Below are positions 1-9,636 of a stretch of DNA of 64,000 bases, piece by piece. Position 1 is the stretch's first letter; each line of letters starts with the position of its first letter. The stretch comes from Clostridium sp. Its GTDB lineage: Bacteria > Bacillota > Clostridia > Clostridiales > Clostridiaceae. The notes beneath the pieces are model-generated. The model was not told the DNA's origin. It made no database searches and saw only the letters and a program-made list of their open reading frames with translations. The position numbers and the translations under genes were made by a program. Location: positions 2,109,958 through 2,173,957 of the forward strand of contig NZ_JAKVOI010000001.1 in the NCBI RefSeq assembly GCF_022482905.1. The letters run 5' to 3'.

Positions 1-1245
1 ATAAAGTACCTGAAGCCTTATTCCGGTTTCTTCAGATAACTTTTTTATATAGATTTCATTTTCTATTGGATCAACATCTTTTAGTACAGTTAAAACACGT
101 TCAGTATATTTTATTTTACTCTCATAATCATCTGGATTTAAACTCTTTCTGATACTTTCAATTCTATAGTCTGTAAGTGGAAGGGATTTTTCAACCAATT
201 TCAAGAATTCCTCTTTCCCATTTTTCCTGATAAATTCATCCGGATCTTTCCCACTTGGTATCATAAGAACTCTTACATCCAGTCCGGCATTTTTCAGTAT
301 GTTCAATCCCCTTAAAGTCGCCATCTGTCCTGCAGTATCTGCATCATAAGCTATTATTACCCTATCCGCATATCTCTTCATGAGCTTTGCCTGACCTGTA
401 GTAAGGGCAGTACCTAAAGATGCCACAGTATTTGTAATACCACCCTGATGAAGTGATATGCAGTCCATATATCCTTCTACCATGATCAAGCTTTTAGATG
501 TATTGTCTTTTATTGCAAAATTCAATCCGTATAGATTAGTACCCTTTTTAAATAGAGCAGTTTCTGGAGAATTCAAATACTTAGGTTTTGAATCATCCAT
601 AACCCTTCCTCCAAATCCTATAATCCTCCCTCTATAATCAAATACCGGAAAAATTATCCTATTCCTAAATCTATCATAATAATTTCCCTGACGATTTTTT
701 ATTATAAGTCCATCCGATAACATATCCAGTTCAGTAAAACCCTTTCTCTTTAAATATCTGAGCATGGCATTCCAGCTGTCAGCAGAATATCCCAGCCCAA
801 ATTTTCTCATGGTATTTACTGTTATTTCCCTATTCAAAAGATAATTCCTTGCTCTTTCATTCCTATTAAGACAGGAAAAAAAATATCTGGCAGCTTCAAC
901 ATTCAATCTATATAATTTTTCAAAACTATTTCCTCTGCTCCCGTTTTTATTCCCATCATACTCCAAATCTATGTTTGCCCTTTCAGCTAATAGCTTAACT
1001 GCCTCCGGAAAGCTCATGTTTTTTGTCTTCATGACAAAGGTTATGACATTTCCCGCTTCCCCACACCCAAAACATTTATATATCTGTTTTTCTTCAGATA
1101 CGCTGAAGGACGGAGTTTTTTCATGGTGAAAAGGGCATAACCCCACATAATTTCTTCCGGTTCTTTTTAACTTTACAGTTTCAGATATTACATCAACTAT
1201 ATTATTTTCATCCTTTACTTTTTGAATGACATCTTCCGATATCAC
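1..1245 (-). CDS. dnaG: DNA primase DnaG, N-terminal 415 codons (cut by window edge)
   Basis: DNA primase makes the RNA primers for chromosome replication at the fork together with DnaB helicase. The reverse strand stays open from a GTG at 1245 to base 1; the C-terminal DnaB-binding part lies outside the window. A CHC2 zinc finger is visible near the N-terminus (CPFHHEKTPSF followed by YKCFGCGEAGN). The TOPRIM catalytic core follows (VEGYMD with the Glu, YDADTAGQ with the metal-binding Asp pair, SGKDPDEF). The GTG has an AGGTGG ribosome site 9 bases upstream. In clostridia rpoD usually follows dnaG, which would be beyond base 1. A dGTPase-like gene lies upstream on the same strand. Confidence 0.97.
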   Translation of the reverse strand, partial: MISEDVIQKVKDENNIVDVISETVKLKRTGRNYVGLCPFHHEKTPSFSVSEEKQIYKCFGCGEAGNVITFVMKTKNMSFPEAVKLLAERANIDLEYDGNKNGSRGNSFEKLYRLNVEAARYFFSCLNRNERARNYLLNREITVNTMRKFGLGYSADSWNAMLRYLKRKGFTELDMLSDGLIIKNRQGNYYDRFRNRIIFPVFDYRGRIIGFGGRVMDDSKPKYLNSPETALFKKGTNLYGLNFAIKDNTSKSLIMVEGYMDCISLHQGGITNTVASLGTALTTGQAKLMKRYADRVIIAYDADTAGQMATLRGLNILKNAGLDVRVLMIPSGKDPDEFIRKNGKEEFLKLVEKSLPLTDYRIESIRKSLNPDDYESKIKYTERVLTVLKDVDPIENEIYIKKLSEETGIRLQVLY

Positions 1246-1271
1246 AAAGCAACTACCACCTATCTGAAATT

Positions 1272-1277
1272 ATTGTA
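1272..1277 (-). promoter_or_regulatory. Possible extended -10 promoter of dnaG
   Basis: On the minus strand TACAAT is preceded by TGG, an extended -10 arrangement, about 27 bases before the dnaG start codon. The -35 position at 17-bp spacing (CTGTCG) matches only three of six consensus bases. A plausible but unproven start for dnaG transcription. Confidence 0.35.
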
Positions 1278-1453
1278 CCAAGTTTTAATATATTCGACAG
1301 AAAATATTATATTCCTGCTTTATATTGTATTTTTTATTTTTTTAACTTGTTAATCTACTATATATATTCTTTACAAATACTAAATATCCTTCAACAAATA
1401 AAATATTTAATACGAACATTTCTATTTTACCCATATGCTATTAAAAAATATTC

Positions 1454-2482
1454 CTAATATACCATATTTTTAGGTATGTATATGTCATTGAACAACATCA
1501 AACAATAATCATCACTCATCCCTGATATATAATCAGTTACCCCCCTTAAAAGTCCTTCCATTTCGACTATCTTTCTATAAAACCCGGGCATTTTATCGGG
1601 ATATTTATAAAAGTGATTGAATACCTGCCTTAATACAAACTTTGCCTTTTGTCTTTCCTCCTTGAGGAAATTGCCATGATATATTTCTTCAAACATGAAA
1701 TTTCTAAGTTCATCCAAAGCCTTAAATACCTCGCTGCTCAACGAAACTTTCATTATTCCCTTTTTAATATTCTCTATAGTTGTATATATGCAGTCGGTAA
1801 CCAATGTATTAATTCTCTCGCTGTTTGTTTTTCCAAGAATGCATCTGGGATTTTGCGGCAGATCGTCTGACTTCAAAATACCTGCCCTTATTGAATCGTC
1901 TATATCATGATTTATGTAAGCTATTTTATCACTGTACTTAACTACCTGTCCTTCAAGGGTAAATGCCGCTATTTCAGGATTTGAAAATCCACTGTGTTTT
2001 AAGACACCGTCCAGCACTTCCCTGGTCAAATTAAGTCCTTTTCCGTCTTTTTCTATTCTCGTCAATACTCTTATACTGTTTTCAGTATGTTTAAAACCTC
2101 CGGGGACTAATTCATTCAGCACCTCTTCGCCGCTGTGTGCAAAAGGTACATGTCCTATATCATGCGCCATGGCTATAGCTTCTATCAAATCTTCATTCAA
2201 GCCAATTCCCTTGCCTATAGTTTTACCGATCTGATTTACTTCCAGCGTGTGGGTAAGCCTTGTTCTATAATGATCCCCATATACTCTTATATATACCTGT
2301 GTCTTATGCTTGAGCCGTCTAAATGATTTACTGTGGATGATCCTGTCCCTGTCAACCATAAACGCAGTTCTTATGTTGTCACTTTCTTCATATTCATATC
2401 TTCCTTTCGTCCTGCAGGAAAATGCTGCCTGAGGTATCAATATCAATTTTTCCTTTTGTTCTATCTGCTCTCTTATTAGCAT
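1454..2482 (-). CDS. dgt: Deoxyguanosinetriphosphate triphosphohydrolase-like HD protein
   Basis: HD-superfamily phosphohydrolase of the dGTPase-like family, which removes triphosphate from deoxynucleotides; the true substrate in this subgroup is uncertain. The metal site is visible: [10 protein letters not shown] supplies the first His, then [16 protein letters not shown] supplies the HD pair and the conserved region after it. Length, about 342 residues, fits the short bacterial type. An in-frame GTG at 2491 overlaps the AGGGTG ribosome site, so the ATG at 2482 is the better start. The gene sits alone between dnaG (same strand) and a divergent CotS-type gene; dgt next to dnaG is common in clostridia. 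Confidence 0.9.
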   Translation of the reverse strand: MLIREQIEQKEKLILIPQAAFSCRTKGRYEYEESDNIRTAFMVDRDRIIHSKSFRRLKHKTQVYIRVYGDHYRTRLTHTLEVNQIGKTIGKGIGLNEDLIEAIAMAHDIGHVPFAHSGEEVLNELVPGGFKHTENSIRVLTRIEKDGKGLNLTREVLDGVLKHSGFSNPEIAAFTLEGQVVKYSDKIAYINHDIDDSIRAGILKSDDLPQNPRCILGKTNSERINTLVTDCIYTTIENIKKGIMKVSLSSEVFKALDELRNFMFEEIYHGNFLKEERQKAKFVLRQVFNHFYKYPDKMPGFYRKIVEMEGLLRGVTDYISGMSDDYCLMLFNDIYIPKNMVY

Positions 2483-2603
2483 ATAAATCACCCTAGATTA
2501 TTAATTCTACTTTTACTTTCAAAATTCCTTTTTAATGATAATGTATAATGTAAAAAAATATTTAATATTATTATAGAGAAGTATTTTTTAAGGGGTCTGG
2601 TAA

Positions 2604-3650
2604 ATGGATATAAATTTATTATCTGAAGAAAATGTAAAAAAATACGTACTTCCCTATTATGATCTTCAGAATGCTGATATAAATAGAATAAAATTCAAGA
2701 ATACAGAAAAACAGAGAGCCGTATATAAAGTGGATCATTCAGGTAAGAGCTATTGTTTAAAAAAAGTATATTTTGATGAAGCTGAACTTCTATTTGTATA
2801 TTCTGCAGTAGAATGGCTTTACAGAAATAATATAAATGTTCCCAGAATTCTAGCTACAAATAACCATGGCAGATTTGTAAAATATGAAAATATGCTTTTT
2901 ATACTCACTCCATGGATATTAGGTGAAAAATGCAATTATGACAGTATAAATGATGTAATCGCTGCAATTTCAAATTTGTCCCATATGCATAATGCGAGCA
3001 GAAATTTCAGTCCCATTTCTGGAAGCAGTATAAGAAAAAATTTTGAACACATAAGTCTATCTTTCCAAAAACACCTTAATCAACTTTTAAATTGTTCAAA
3101 TTTAGCTTTCCATCATGATGACAATTTTTCAGAGCTGTTTATGGAAAATTTCGACGAAAATTACATTCTGGCTGAAATATCTTCCAAGATATCACAGACT
3201 ATAGATTATGACAAATTACATTCGTCACTGTGTCATCTTGATTATGTAAATAAAAATATAATATTTGATAGCAGCAGAAATATCTGGATAATAGATTTTG
3301 ACAAATGTACTACGGCACACTGCTCTCATGATATATCCTATTTTTTGAGAAGATTTTTAAAAAGGACAAATACAAACTGGAACCTGGATTATGCAGAAGC
3401 CTGTCTGGAAGCCTATGAGGAAAATTCCCCCCTGAATTTGGACGATTACAAGTATATAATTTCATATTTGTCTTTTCCTCAAAAATTTTGGAAAATATCA
3501 CGGGATTATTACAATAATATAACCAAGTGCAATCACAATTCTTTTTTTTATATACTTAAAAAAACATCAGATAATACAGCTGCGCAGTTAGAATTCATAA
3601 TTCAATTTGGAAAATATGTTGAAAAAAAATTTAATACAATGCTGAAGTAA
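2604..3650 (+). CDS. CotS-family spore-coat kinase-like protein
   Basis: Protein of the aminoglycoside-phosphotransferase/choline-kinase fold, most like the CotS/YsxE/YutH family associated with spore coats. The catalytic loop is readable: HLDYVNKNIIFD at about residues 211-222 (H211, D213, N218), then IIDFDKC with the second metal-binding Asp at 231. The N-terminal lobe contains YCLKKV, a plausible ATP-lysine strand. The 348-residue length is normal for the family. An AAGGGG ribosome site precedes the ATG. It is a single plus-strand gene that ends against the convergent ppdK, with a shared terminator hairpin. A spore-coat role is inferred from family; the substrate is unknown. Confidence 0.75.
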   Translation: MDINLLSEENVKKYVLPYYDLQNADINRIKFKNTEKQRAVYKVDHSGKSYCLKKVYFDEAELLFVYSAVEWLYRNNINVPRILATNNHGRFVKYENMLFILTPWILGEKCNYDSINDVIAAISNLSHMHNASRNFSPISGSSIRKNFEHISLSFQKHLNQLLNCSNLAFHHDDNFSELFMENFDENYILAEISSKISQTIDYDKLHSSLCHLDYVNKNIIFDSSRNIWIIDFDKCTTAHCSHDISYFLRRFLKRTNTNWNLDYAEACLEAYEENSPLNLDDYKYIISYLSFPQKFWKISRDYYNNITKCNHNSFFYILKKTSDNTAAQLEFIIQFGKYVEKKFNTMLK

Positions 3651-3655
3651 ACTTG

Positions 3656-3690
3656 AAAAACGCCATAAAATAAATTTTACGGCGTTTTAA
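3656..3690. terminator. Bidirectional intrinsic terminator between the CotS-like gene and ppdK
   Basis: Arms AAAACGCC (3657-3664) and GGCGTTTT (3681-3688) pair perfectly, and the stem continues inward with one mismatch. The A-run and T-run on the two sides give a U-tail in either direction, which suits two convergent genes. Confidence 0.85.
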
Positions 3691-3708
3691 TATATAACTT
3701 TTTAATAT

Positions 3709-6339
3709 TTATCTAGGATTTTTCACCTGTGCCTGAGCTGCTGCAAGTCTTGCCAGAGGAACTCTAAACGGTGAACACGAAACATAATCAAGTCCTATAT
3801 TGTGACAGAACTCTACAGATGATGGATCTCCTCCATGTTCTCCACATATTCCAAGATGTATGTCAGGTCTTGTCTTTCTTCCCAGCTTGACTGCTATATC
3901 CACCAGCTTTCCTACACCCTTCTGGTCCAGTCTCTGGAATGGATCGAATTCATATATCTTATTATCATAATAATAATTCAGGAATTTTCCAGCATCATCC
4001 CTTGAAAAACCGAATGTCATCTGAGTCAGGTCATTTGTTCCAAAAGAGAAAAATTCAGCTTCCTCCGCTATTTCATCTGCTGTAATAGCAGCTCTAGGTA
4101 TTTCTATCATAGTACCAACCTTGTACTTTAAATCAATTCCAGATTTCTCTATTATTTCATCTGCAACTCTTACAATTATATCCTTAACATACTTCAATTC
4201 CTTGAGTTCTCCCACAAGAGGTATCATTATCTCAGGAACAATATCATATCCTTTTCTCTTCTTAACATCTATTGCGGCCTCGATTATAGCCCTGGTCTGC
4301 ATTTCCCCTATTTCAGGATATGAAACTGTAAGTCTGCATCCCCTGTGTCCCATCATAGGATTGAATTCATGAAGTGATTCTATTGTTGACTTTAATTCCT
4401 CAAAACTTATATTCATTTCCTTTGCCAGACCTTGTATATCTTCATCCTCTGTCGGCAGGAATTCATGAAGAGGAGGATCCAGAAATCTAATTGTAACGGG
4501 TCTTCCTTCCATTGCCTCATATATACCTATAAAATCCTCTTTCTGCATAGGAAGTATACTGTTCAGTGCCGCCCTTCTCTGTTCTTCATTATTTGATACT
4601 ATCATCCTTCTAACAGCTGGTATTCTATCTTCATCAAAGAACATATGCTCTGTTCTGCAGAGTCCTACACCTTCCGCACCAAATTTAACTGCCTGTGCTG
4701 CATCTCTTGGAGTATCCGCATTTGTTCTTACCTTTAATTTTCTAATACTATCAGCCCATCCCATGAATATTCCAAAATATCCCGTTATTTCCGGTGCAGT
4801 TGTCTTTATTGCTTCTCCATATACATTTCCAGTGCTTCCATCCAGTGATATGTAATCACCCTCTTTATAAGTTTTGCCAAGCACTTCAAGTATCTTTTCA
4901 GTTTCATTTACATTTATATCTCCACATCCTGCCACGCAGCATCTACCCATGCCTCTTGCTACAACCGCTGCATGGGATGTCATTCCACCCCTTACTGTAA
5001 GTATTCCTTCTGCTGCCACCATCCCTTCTATATCTTCAGGAGATGTTTCAAGTCTTACAAGTATTACCTTTTCACCCTGATCATGATGCTTTTTTGCGGA
5101 ATCCGCTGTAAAATAAATCTTTCCGCAGGCAGCTCCTGGTGATGCAGGAAGTCCAGTTGCAATTACAGCAGCTTTTCCCAGTTTATTTTTATCAAAATTA
5201 GGATGCAGAAGAGTATCAAGCTGTTTAGGTTCAACTTTCAAGAGAGCTTCCTCTTTAGTTATAAGGCCTTCATTTACCATATCAACTGCTACCTTAAGTG
5301 CAGCCTGTGCAGTTCTTTTTCCATTTCTAGTCTGTAGAAAATACAATTTTCCCTGCTCTATGGTAAACTCCATATCCTGCATATCCTTATAGTGCTTTTC
5401 AAGATTATGTGCAATCTTGACAAACTGATCATAACATTCAGGAAGATCCTCTTCCAATTTGGCTATTGGCTGGGGAGTTCTTACACCTGATACAACATCT
5501 TCACCCTGGGCGTTTATAAGATATTCACCAAATATATTTTTTTCTCCCGTCGCCGGATTTCTTGTAAAAGCAACTCCGGTACCTGAAGTATTTCCCATAT
5601 TTCCAAACACCATGCATTGAACGTTTACAGCAGTCCCCCAGTCCCCAGGAATATCATTCAGCCTTCTATATACTACTGCCCTTGGGTTCTCCCATGATCT
5701 GAATACCGCCGTAATGGCTTCAATAAGCTGTTCTCTTGGATCCTGCGGGAAGTCACTTCCTATATCATCCTTGTATATTTTTTTAAATCTTGCAATTGCA
5801 TTTTTCAAATCTTCCGCAGTTAATTCTGTATCGTACTTTATTCCCTTGGAATCTTTTATTTCATCAAGCACATCTTCAAATTTTCTCTTTTCAATTCCCC
5901 TGACAACATCTGAAAACATCTGGATGAACCTTCTATAAGAATCATATGCAAATCTCTCATTATTTGTAAGCTTGGCTACTGCCTTTACCGAATCATCGTT
6001 TAATCCCAGATTCAATATTGTATCCATCATTCCAGGCATTGAGACTCTTGCTCCTGATCTTACTGAAACAAGCAAAGGATTGTCCAAACTTCCAAACTTC
6101 TTTCCTGTAGTCTCTTCAAGCTTTTTCAGGCTTGAGTAGATTTGATCTGTAATTTCATCATTTATTTTTTTCTTGTCTTCATGGTATTTGGTACATGCCT
6201 CTGTAGTTACAGTAAACCCATGTGGAACAGGTATTCCCAAATTAGTCATTTCTGCCAGATTGGCACCTTTCCCTCCAAGCAGATTCCTCATACCAGCATT
6301 TCCTTCACTGAAAAGATAAACATATTTTTTTCCTTCCAT
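3709..6339 (-). CDS. ppdK: Pyruvate, phosphate dikinase
   Basis: Interconverts pyruvate, ATP and Pi with phosphoenolpyruvate, AMP and PPi in the cytoplasm; in anaerobes it links glycolysis and gluconeogenesis. The 876 residues equal the usual length. An N-terminal ATP-grasp nucleotide domain starts with VYLFSEGNAGMRNLLGGKGA. The phosphohistidine swivel domain carries GGMTSHAAVVARGMG with the catalytic His near residue 455. The C-terminal PEP/pyruvate barrel ends with FGTNDLTQMTFGFSRDD and LGICGEHGG with the catalytic Cys. The gene lies just downstream of a CcpN-type repressor in the same orientation. No gene for the PPDK regulatory kinase/phosphorylase (YqfL/PDRP type) is seen nearby. Confidence 0.98.
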   Translation of the reverse strand: MEGKKYVYLFSEGNAGMRNLLGGKGANLAEMTNLGIPVPHGFTVTTEACTKYHEDKKKINDEITDQIYSSLKKLEETTGKKFGSLDNPLLVSVRSGARVSMPGMMDTILNLGLNDDSVKAVAKLTNNERFAYDSYRRFIQMFSDVVRGIEKRKFEDVLDEIKDSKGIKYDTELTAEDLKNAIARFKKIYKDDIGSDFPQDPREQLIEAITAVFRSWENPRAVVYRRLNDIPGDWGTAVNVQCMVFGNMGNTSGTGVAFTRNPATGEKNIFGEYLINAQGEDVVSGVRTPQPIAKLEEDLPECYDQFVKIAHNLEKHYKDMQDMEFTIEQGKLYFLQTRNGKRTAQAALKVAVDMVNEGLITKEEALLKVEPKQLDTLLHPNFDKNKLGKAAVIATGLPASPGAACGKIYFTADSAKKHHDQGEKVILVRLETSPEDIEGMVAAEGILTVRGGMTSHAAVVARGMGRCCVAGCGDINVNETEKILEVLGKTYKEGDYISLDGSTGNVYGEAIKTTAPEITGYFGIFMGWADSIRKLKVRTNADTPRDAAQAVKFGAEGVGLCRTEHMFFDEDRIPAVRRMIVSNNEEQRRAALNSILPMQKEDFIGIYEAMEGRPVTIRFLDPPLHEFLPTEDEDIQGLAKEMNISFEELKSTIESLHEFNPMMGHRGCRLTVSYPEIGEMQTRAIIEAAIDVKKRKGYDIVPEIMIPLVGELKELKYVKDIIVRVADEIIEKSGIDLKYKVGTMIEIPRAAITADEIAEEAEFFSFGTNDLTQMTFGFSRDDAGKFLNYYYDNKIYEFDPFQRLDQKGVGKLVDIAVKLGRKTRPDIHLGICGEHGGDPSSVEFCHNIGLDYVSCSPFRVPLARLAAAQAQVKNPR

Positions 6340-6423
6340 GAAATGTACATCCCCTTCTCTATAATATTTGCATTCAACTATATTGATTATATATAAACGG
6401 AATAACCCGTTTACTTGCCTTAA

Positions 6424-7065
6424 TTATTTGTTTTTTCCCATTTTTACAAAGAGTCTTGTTATATTTGTTTTTGAAATCTTTCCCACTATCTTGAGTTTAT
6501 CTTTAGAATCATTTTTAAACTTTTCAACTACTGGAAGGCTATCTACTTCATGTTCGATAATCTTCCGGGCTGCCAGATAAGCAGAATCCTTTCTCTCTAC
6601 AAATATTATGTTAGGCATTCTGGTCATTATTATTCCAACAGGTACTTTGCGCATGTCAGTACCCCCTATAGCTATTTTCAAGAAATCCTTACGTGAAACA
6701 GCTCCGGTCAGGATACCTTCATTCTCTATAAAAAGAGTCCCAACATCATTTAAAAATAAATTGACTACTGCATCATATATATTAGTATTCTCATCAACCA
6801 CAATTGGTTTTGACATTATGTTCTCAACACTTATATTCCTTATATAATCATATAAAAGACTATATGAAGGTTTTTTTGAATATATATAACCAACCTTTGG
6901 CTTAGCTTCCAATATTCCTGTCATAGTTAATACTGATAGATCCGATCTAAGTGCCGCTCTCGTAACTCCAACTCTGTCTGCTAGCTGCTCACTTGTTATA
7001 GGTGCATTTTCCTTGACTAATTCTATTATTTTATTTTGTCTGTTTGAAAATTTAATACCATCCAC
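6424..7065 (-). CDS. ccpN: CcpN-type transcriptional regulator (HTH plus CBS pair)
   Basis: An N-terminal winged helix-turn-helix at roughly residues 5-65 (RQNKIIELVKENAPITSEQL, then GVTRAALRSDL) is followed by two CBS domains to the C-terminus. This is the architecture of CcpN/YqzB, which in Bacillus represses gluconeogenic genes. Its place directly upstream of ppdK suggests it controls that gene; this is inference. The start is awkward: the GTG at 7065 lies inside the GGTGG that would be the ribosome site, and no other standard in-frame start is near. Either the GTG is used with GGAAAG upstream, or a rare ATT at 7056 is used. Confidence 0.82.
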   Translation of the reverse strand: MDGIKFSNRQNKIIELVKENAPITSEQLADRVGVTRAALRSDLSVLTMTGILEAKPKVGYIYSKKPSYSLLYDYIRNISVENIMSKPIVVDENTNIYDAVVNLFLNDVGTLFIENEGILTGAVSRKDFLKIAIGGTDMRKVPVGIIMTRMPNIIFVERKDSAYLAARKIIEHEVDSLPVVEKFKNDSKDKLKIVGKISKTNITRLFVKMGKNK

Positions 7066-7283
7066 CTTCTTTCCACATAGTAAGCCATTGTTGAAAATCT
7101 ACAGATTCAAATTTGCTTTTAAAGTTATTATACCACATATATATAATAAATAGTATAGCATTTTTATTTTTGTTCATACATTAATACATCTAGCCTAACA
7201 ATATACTTTGCACTGTTCTGTTATAACTATATGCAATATGTGTTACACTAATTAAAATCCATATTATAGAAATAATTCCCCAA

Positions 7284-7314
7284 TATTGTCCCGCCATAAA
7301 TTGGCGGGACAATA
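7284..7314. terminator. Perfect 12-bp inverted repeat downstream of the UBA/DUF4342 gene
   Basis: TATTGTCCCGCC (7284-7295) and GGCGGGACAATA (7303-7314) are exact complements around a 7-base loop. The hairpin starts 8 bases beyond the stop codon of the minus-strand gene ending at 7323, so a role as a transcript end is likely. It lacks a strong U-tract on the minus strand (TTGGGGAATTATTTC follows), so it may act as a stabilising 3' end or a weak terminator. Confidence 0.6.
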
Positions 7315-7322
7315 CCTAGCTC

Positions 7323-7928
7323 CTAATTTTCATTTTTATCTTCATTATCATCTTTTTTATCCTTACTATCATTATCATCTGTATCTATATCATCAAACTT
7401 TACAGTATACCTATAGGTAGTTTCATCACTGTGCTTTTTTGCAAATTTGTCTTTTACTGATGCAGCTGTATCGAAAACTTTGTCTTTAACATCATTTACA
7501 GTAGTTTTGACTCCATTTTTGATTATCTTGTTGACTACTTCCACGGTTCCGTCATCTTTAGTTATTTCTATAGTCACCTTTGTAAATACGGCTGTAAGTA
7601 TTCCAATGGCAATCAGCGGCGGCCATACAAGTGCCGTAAGAGTAGCTACAATACCTGCGTTTACAGGAATATCTACAACAACTTTATCATCCCGCTTTAT
7701 TTTTATTCTGTTTACATTGCCTTTTTTTACTGTATCTTTAAGCCATTCCATGAATTCATCCCTGGTAGTATAAATACTGTCCTTTGCAGTTTTCTTATTG
7801 TTTTCAATGTATATAAGAGCATCCACCACATTTCCATCACATGCTTCAAGTGCTTCCTTTGCATCGGCATAGCTTACACCAGTTCTTTCCCTTATAATAT
7901 CGATTTTCTCCAATGTTATTTCACTCAT
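7323..7928 (-). CDS. UBA/TS-N-like and DUF4342 domain protein
   Basis: Protein of unknown function, 201 residues. Residues about 4-45 (ITLEKIDIIRERTGVSYADAKEALEA and onward) resemble a UBA/TS-N three-helix domain of the EF-Ts type. Residues about 50-130 match the DUF4342 pattern and include a hydrophobic stretch around residues 90-112 (IVATLTALVWPPLIAIGIL) that may insert in a membrane or pack in a core. The last 30 residues are almost all Asp, Glu, Lys and Asn. It follows recO by about 20 bases in the same orientation and probably ends the era-recO transcript. Assignment rests on family resemblance; the biochemical role is unknown. Confidence 0.7.
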   Translation of the reverse strand: MSEITLEKIDIIRERTGVSYADAKEALEACDGNVVDALIYIENNKKTAKDSIYTTRDEFMEWLKDTVKKGNVNRIKIKRDDKVVVDIPVNAGIVATLTALVWPPLIAIGILTAVFTKVTIEITKDDGTVEVVNKIIKNGVKTTVNDVKDKVFDTAASVKDKFAKKHSDETTYRYTVKFDDIDTDDNDSKDKKDDNEDKNEN

Positions 7929-7950
7929 TTTATCCTCTCCTCTTAATAAT

Positions 7951-8715
7951 TTATTCTTTTATACTAGAGATGTAATTTAAAGTTTCAAGACTTTTGGGTT
8001 TTCTAAAGTAATTCTGAGATATAATAAGTTTAAGAATTCCATATATCTCACCTTTTATTTCCCTTGACAAATTTATCCTATATACTTTTTCAAGTGGTAT
8101 TTTTGAAATATATTTGAGAGCATTAAAAGAAGCGTTCTTTACTGGCAGGCCGCCTGTTTTCTCGCATTCATCACATATACCTCCCAGATACTGCATGCTC
8201 AAATAATTGGAAGTATTTATCTTCTTTCTGCATATTGCACAATTTTCAAAATTTATTCCATAACCTGTAGCTTCCAGAATCTTTAGTTCAAAAGCTCTTG
8301 CAAGGGTTTCCATATCAACAGCATTATTTTTCATAAGATAAAGTGCAGTGACTAAATTTACAAACAAAAATCTGCTGCTTTCATGATCCTCCATTGCTAT
8401 GTCAATTAATTCGCAAAAGTAAGATGCATAAGTTAAAGTATCCAAATCTCCAAGGAGATTCTGGAAGGAGTCTATTATACTGCCTTCATCTATAATATAA
8501 AACTTTTTTCCCCTGTAAAGTATATAATCACCATAACAGAACTGAAGTGTTGCAGAAAAAAGTTTATTTCTAGTTTTCTTTGCTCCTCTAACTATTGTAG
8601 ATATTTTCCCCAATTCCTCAGTAAATAACCAGACAATTTTGTCATTTTCCCTTATATCCTGAGTCTTGATTATAACTGCACGTGTTTTTAATATAGTCAG
8701 AAAACCATCTCCCAA
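7951..8715 (-). CDS. recO: DNA repair protein RecO
   Basis: RecO helps load RecA on SSB-coated single-stranded DNA in the RecFOR gap-repair pathway. The N-terminal OB fold is recognisable ([22 protein letters not shown]), and a zinc site is visible in the C-terminal half (CAIC about residue 160, CDEC about residue 178). The length of about 250 is typical. Only 3 bases separate it from era. The TTG at 8715 has no ribosome site; GGGAG at 8708-8712 would better serve a CTG at 8700, so the true start may be five codons later. Both start codons would be non-ATG, implying modest expression or coupling to era. Confidence 0.93.
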   Translation of the reverse strand: MGDGFLTILKTRAVIIKTQDIRENDKIVWLFTEELGKISTIVRGAKKTRNKLFSATLQFCYGDYILYRGKKFYIIDEGSIIDSFQNLLGDLDTLTYASYFCELIDIAMEDHESSRFLFVNLVTALYLMKNNAVDMETLARAFELKILEATGYGINFENCAICRKKINTSNYLSMQYLGGICDECEKTGGLPVKNASFNALKYISKIPLEKVYRINLSREIKGEIYGILKLIISQNYFRKPKSLETLNYISSIKE

Positions 8716-8718
8716 TTT

Positions 8719-9606
8719 TTATTGTTTGTACCCAAGTTCTCTCAAAAGTCCACTGCTGTCTCTCCATTCCTTTTTAACTTTTACCCATATATTCAAGTAC
8801 ACTTTTGAATCTAGAAATTTCTCCATATCCTGCCTTGCATATGTGGATATCTTTTTTAGCATAAGCCCGCCCCTGCCTATTATTATTCCCTTGTGGGACA
8901 TTTTCTCACATAGTATGGTGGCCTCTATATTGTAAATACCCTTTTTATTTTTTTTCATCGACATTATTTCAACAGCTATACCATGAGGTACCTCTTCAGA
9001 CAATAATTTAAGAGCCTTTTCTCTTATAATTTCAGATATTATAAATCTTTCCTGTTTATCTATTATCATATCGTCAGGATAATATTTAGGTCCTTCTTTC
9101 ATGTACTTTACTATGAGACTTTTAAGTTCCTCTATATTATTGCCTTTAAGTGCAGAAATAGGTATGTATTCTTTAAAATCAAATTCTTCCGAATACACTT
9201 TGAGAGTTTGGGCCACTTTATCCTGGGAATTCTCATCCACCTTGTTTAATACGAAAAATACCGGCACTTTGAATCCCTTCAAATCCTGCAATATACGTCT
9301 GTCTCCATTTTTCACCTTTCCTTCAGGCGTGGTCAGGAACAACACAAGATCCACATCTTTTAGTGATTCCATGGCAGATTTCACCATGTACTCTCCCAAT
9401 TTGTGCTTTGGATTATGAATTCCCGGTGTATCCACAAATACAAGCTGGAAATCCTTCTCCGTAAGTATTGCCTGTATATTGTTTCTGGTAGTCTGCGGTC
9501 TGCAGGATACTATTGAAAGTTTTTCTCCGATTAACTTGTTCAGCAATGTTGATTTCCCTACATTAGGCATACCAACTATGGTTATAAATCCTGATTTAAA
9601 CATCAC
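8719..9606 (-). CDS. era: GTPase Era
   Basis: Essential ribosome-assembly GTPase that binds the 3' end of 16S rRNA and helps mature the 30S subunit. All signatures are readable: G1 [10 protein letters not shown] at residue 12, G3 DTPG near 59, G4 NKVD near 122, and a C-terminal KH domain with [10 protein letters not shown] near residue 245. Length 295 is normal. It follows ybeY and the DgkA-PAP2 fusion in one minus-strand cluster, an order common in Firmicutes that groups 16S rRNA maturation (YbeY, Era). Confidence 0.98.
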   Translation of the reverse strand: MMFKSGFITIVGMPNVGKSTLLNKLIGEKLSIVSCRPQTTRNNIQAILTEKDFQLVFVDTPGIHNPKHKLGEYMVKSAMESLKDVDLVLFLTTPEGKVKNGDRRILQDLKGFKVPVFFVLNKVDENSQDKVAQTLKVYSEEFDFKEYIPISALKGNNIEELKSLIVKYMKEGPKYYPDDMIIDKQERFIISEIIREKALKLLSEEVPHGIAVEIMSMKKNKKGIYNIEATILCEKMSHKGIIIGRGGLMLKKISTYARQDMEKFLDSKVYLNIWVKVKKEWRDSSGLLRELGYKQ

Positions 9607-9636
9607 ACAATTCTCCTCATAAATAAATTATATCAT

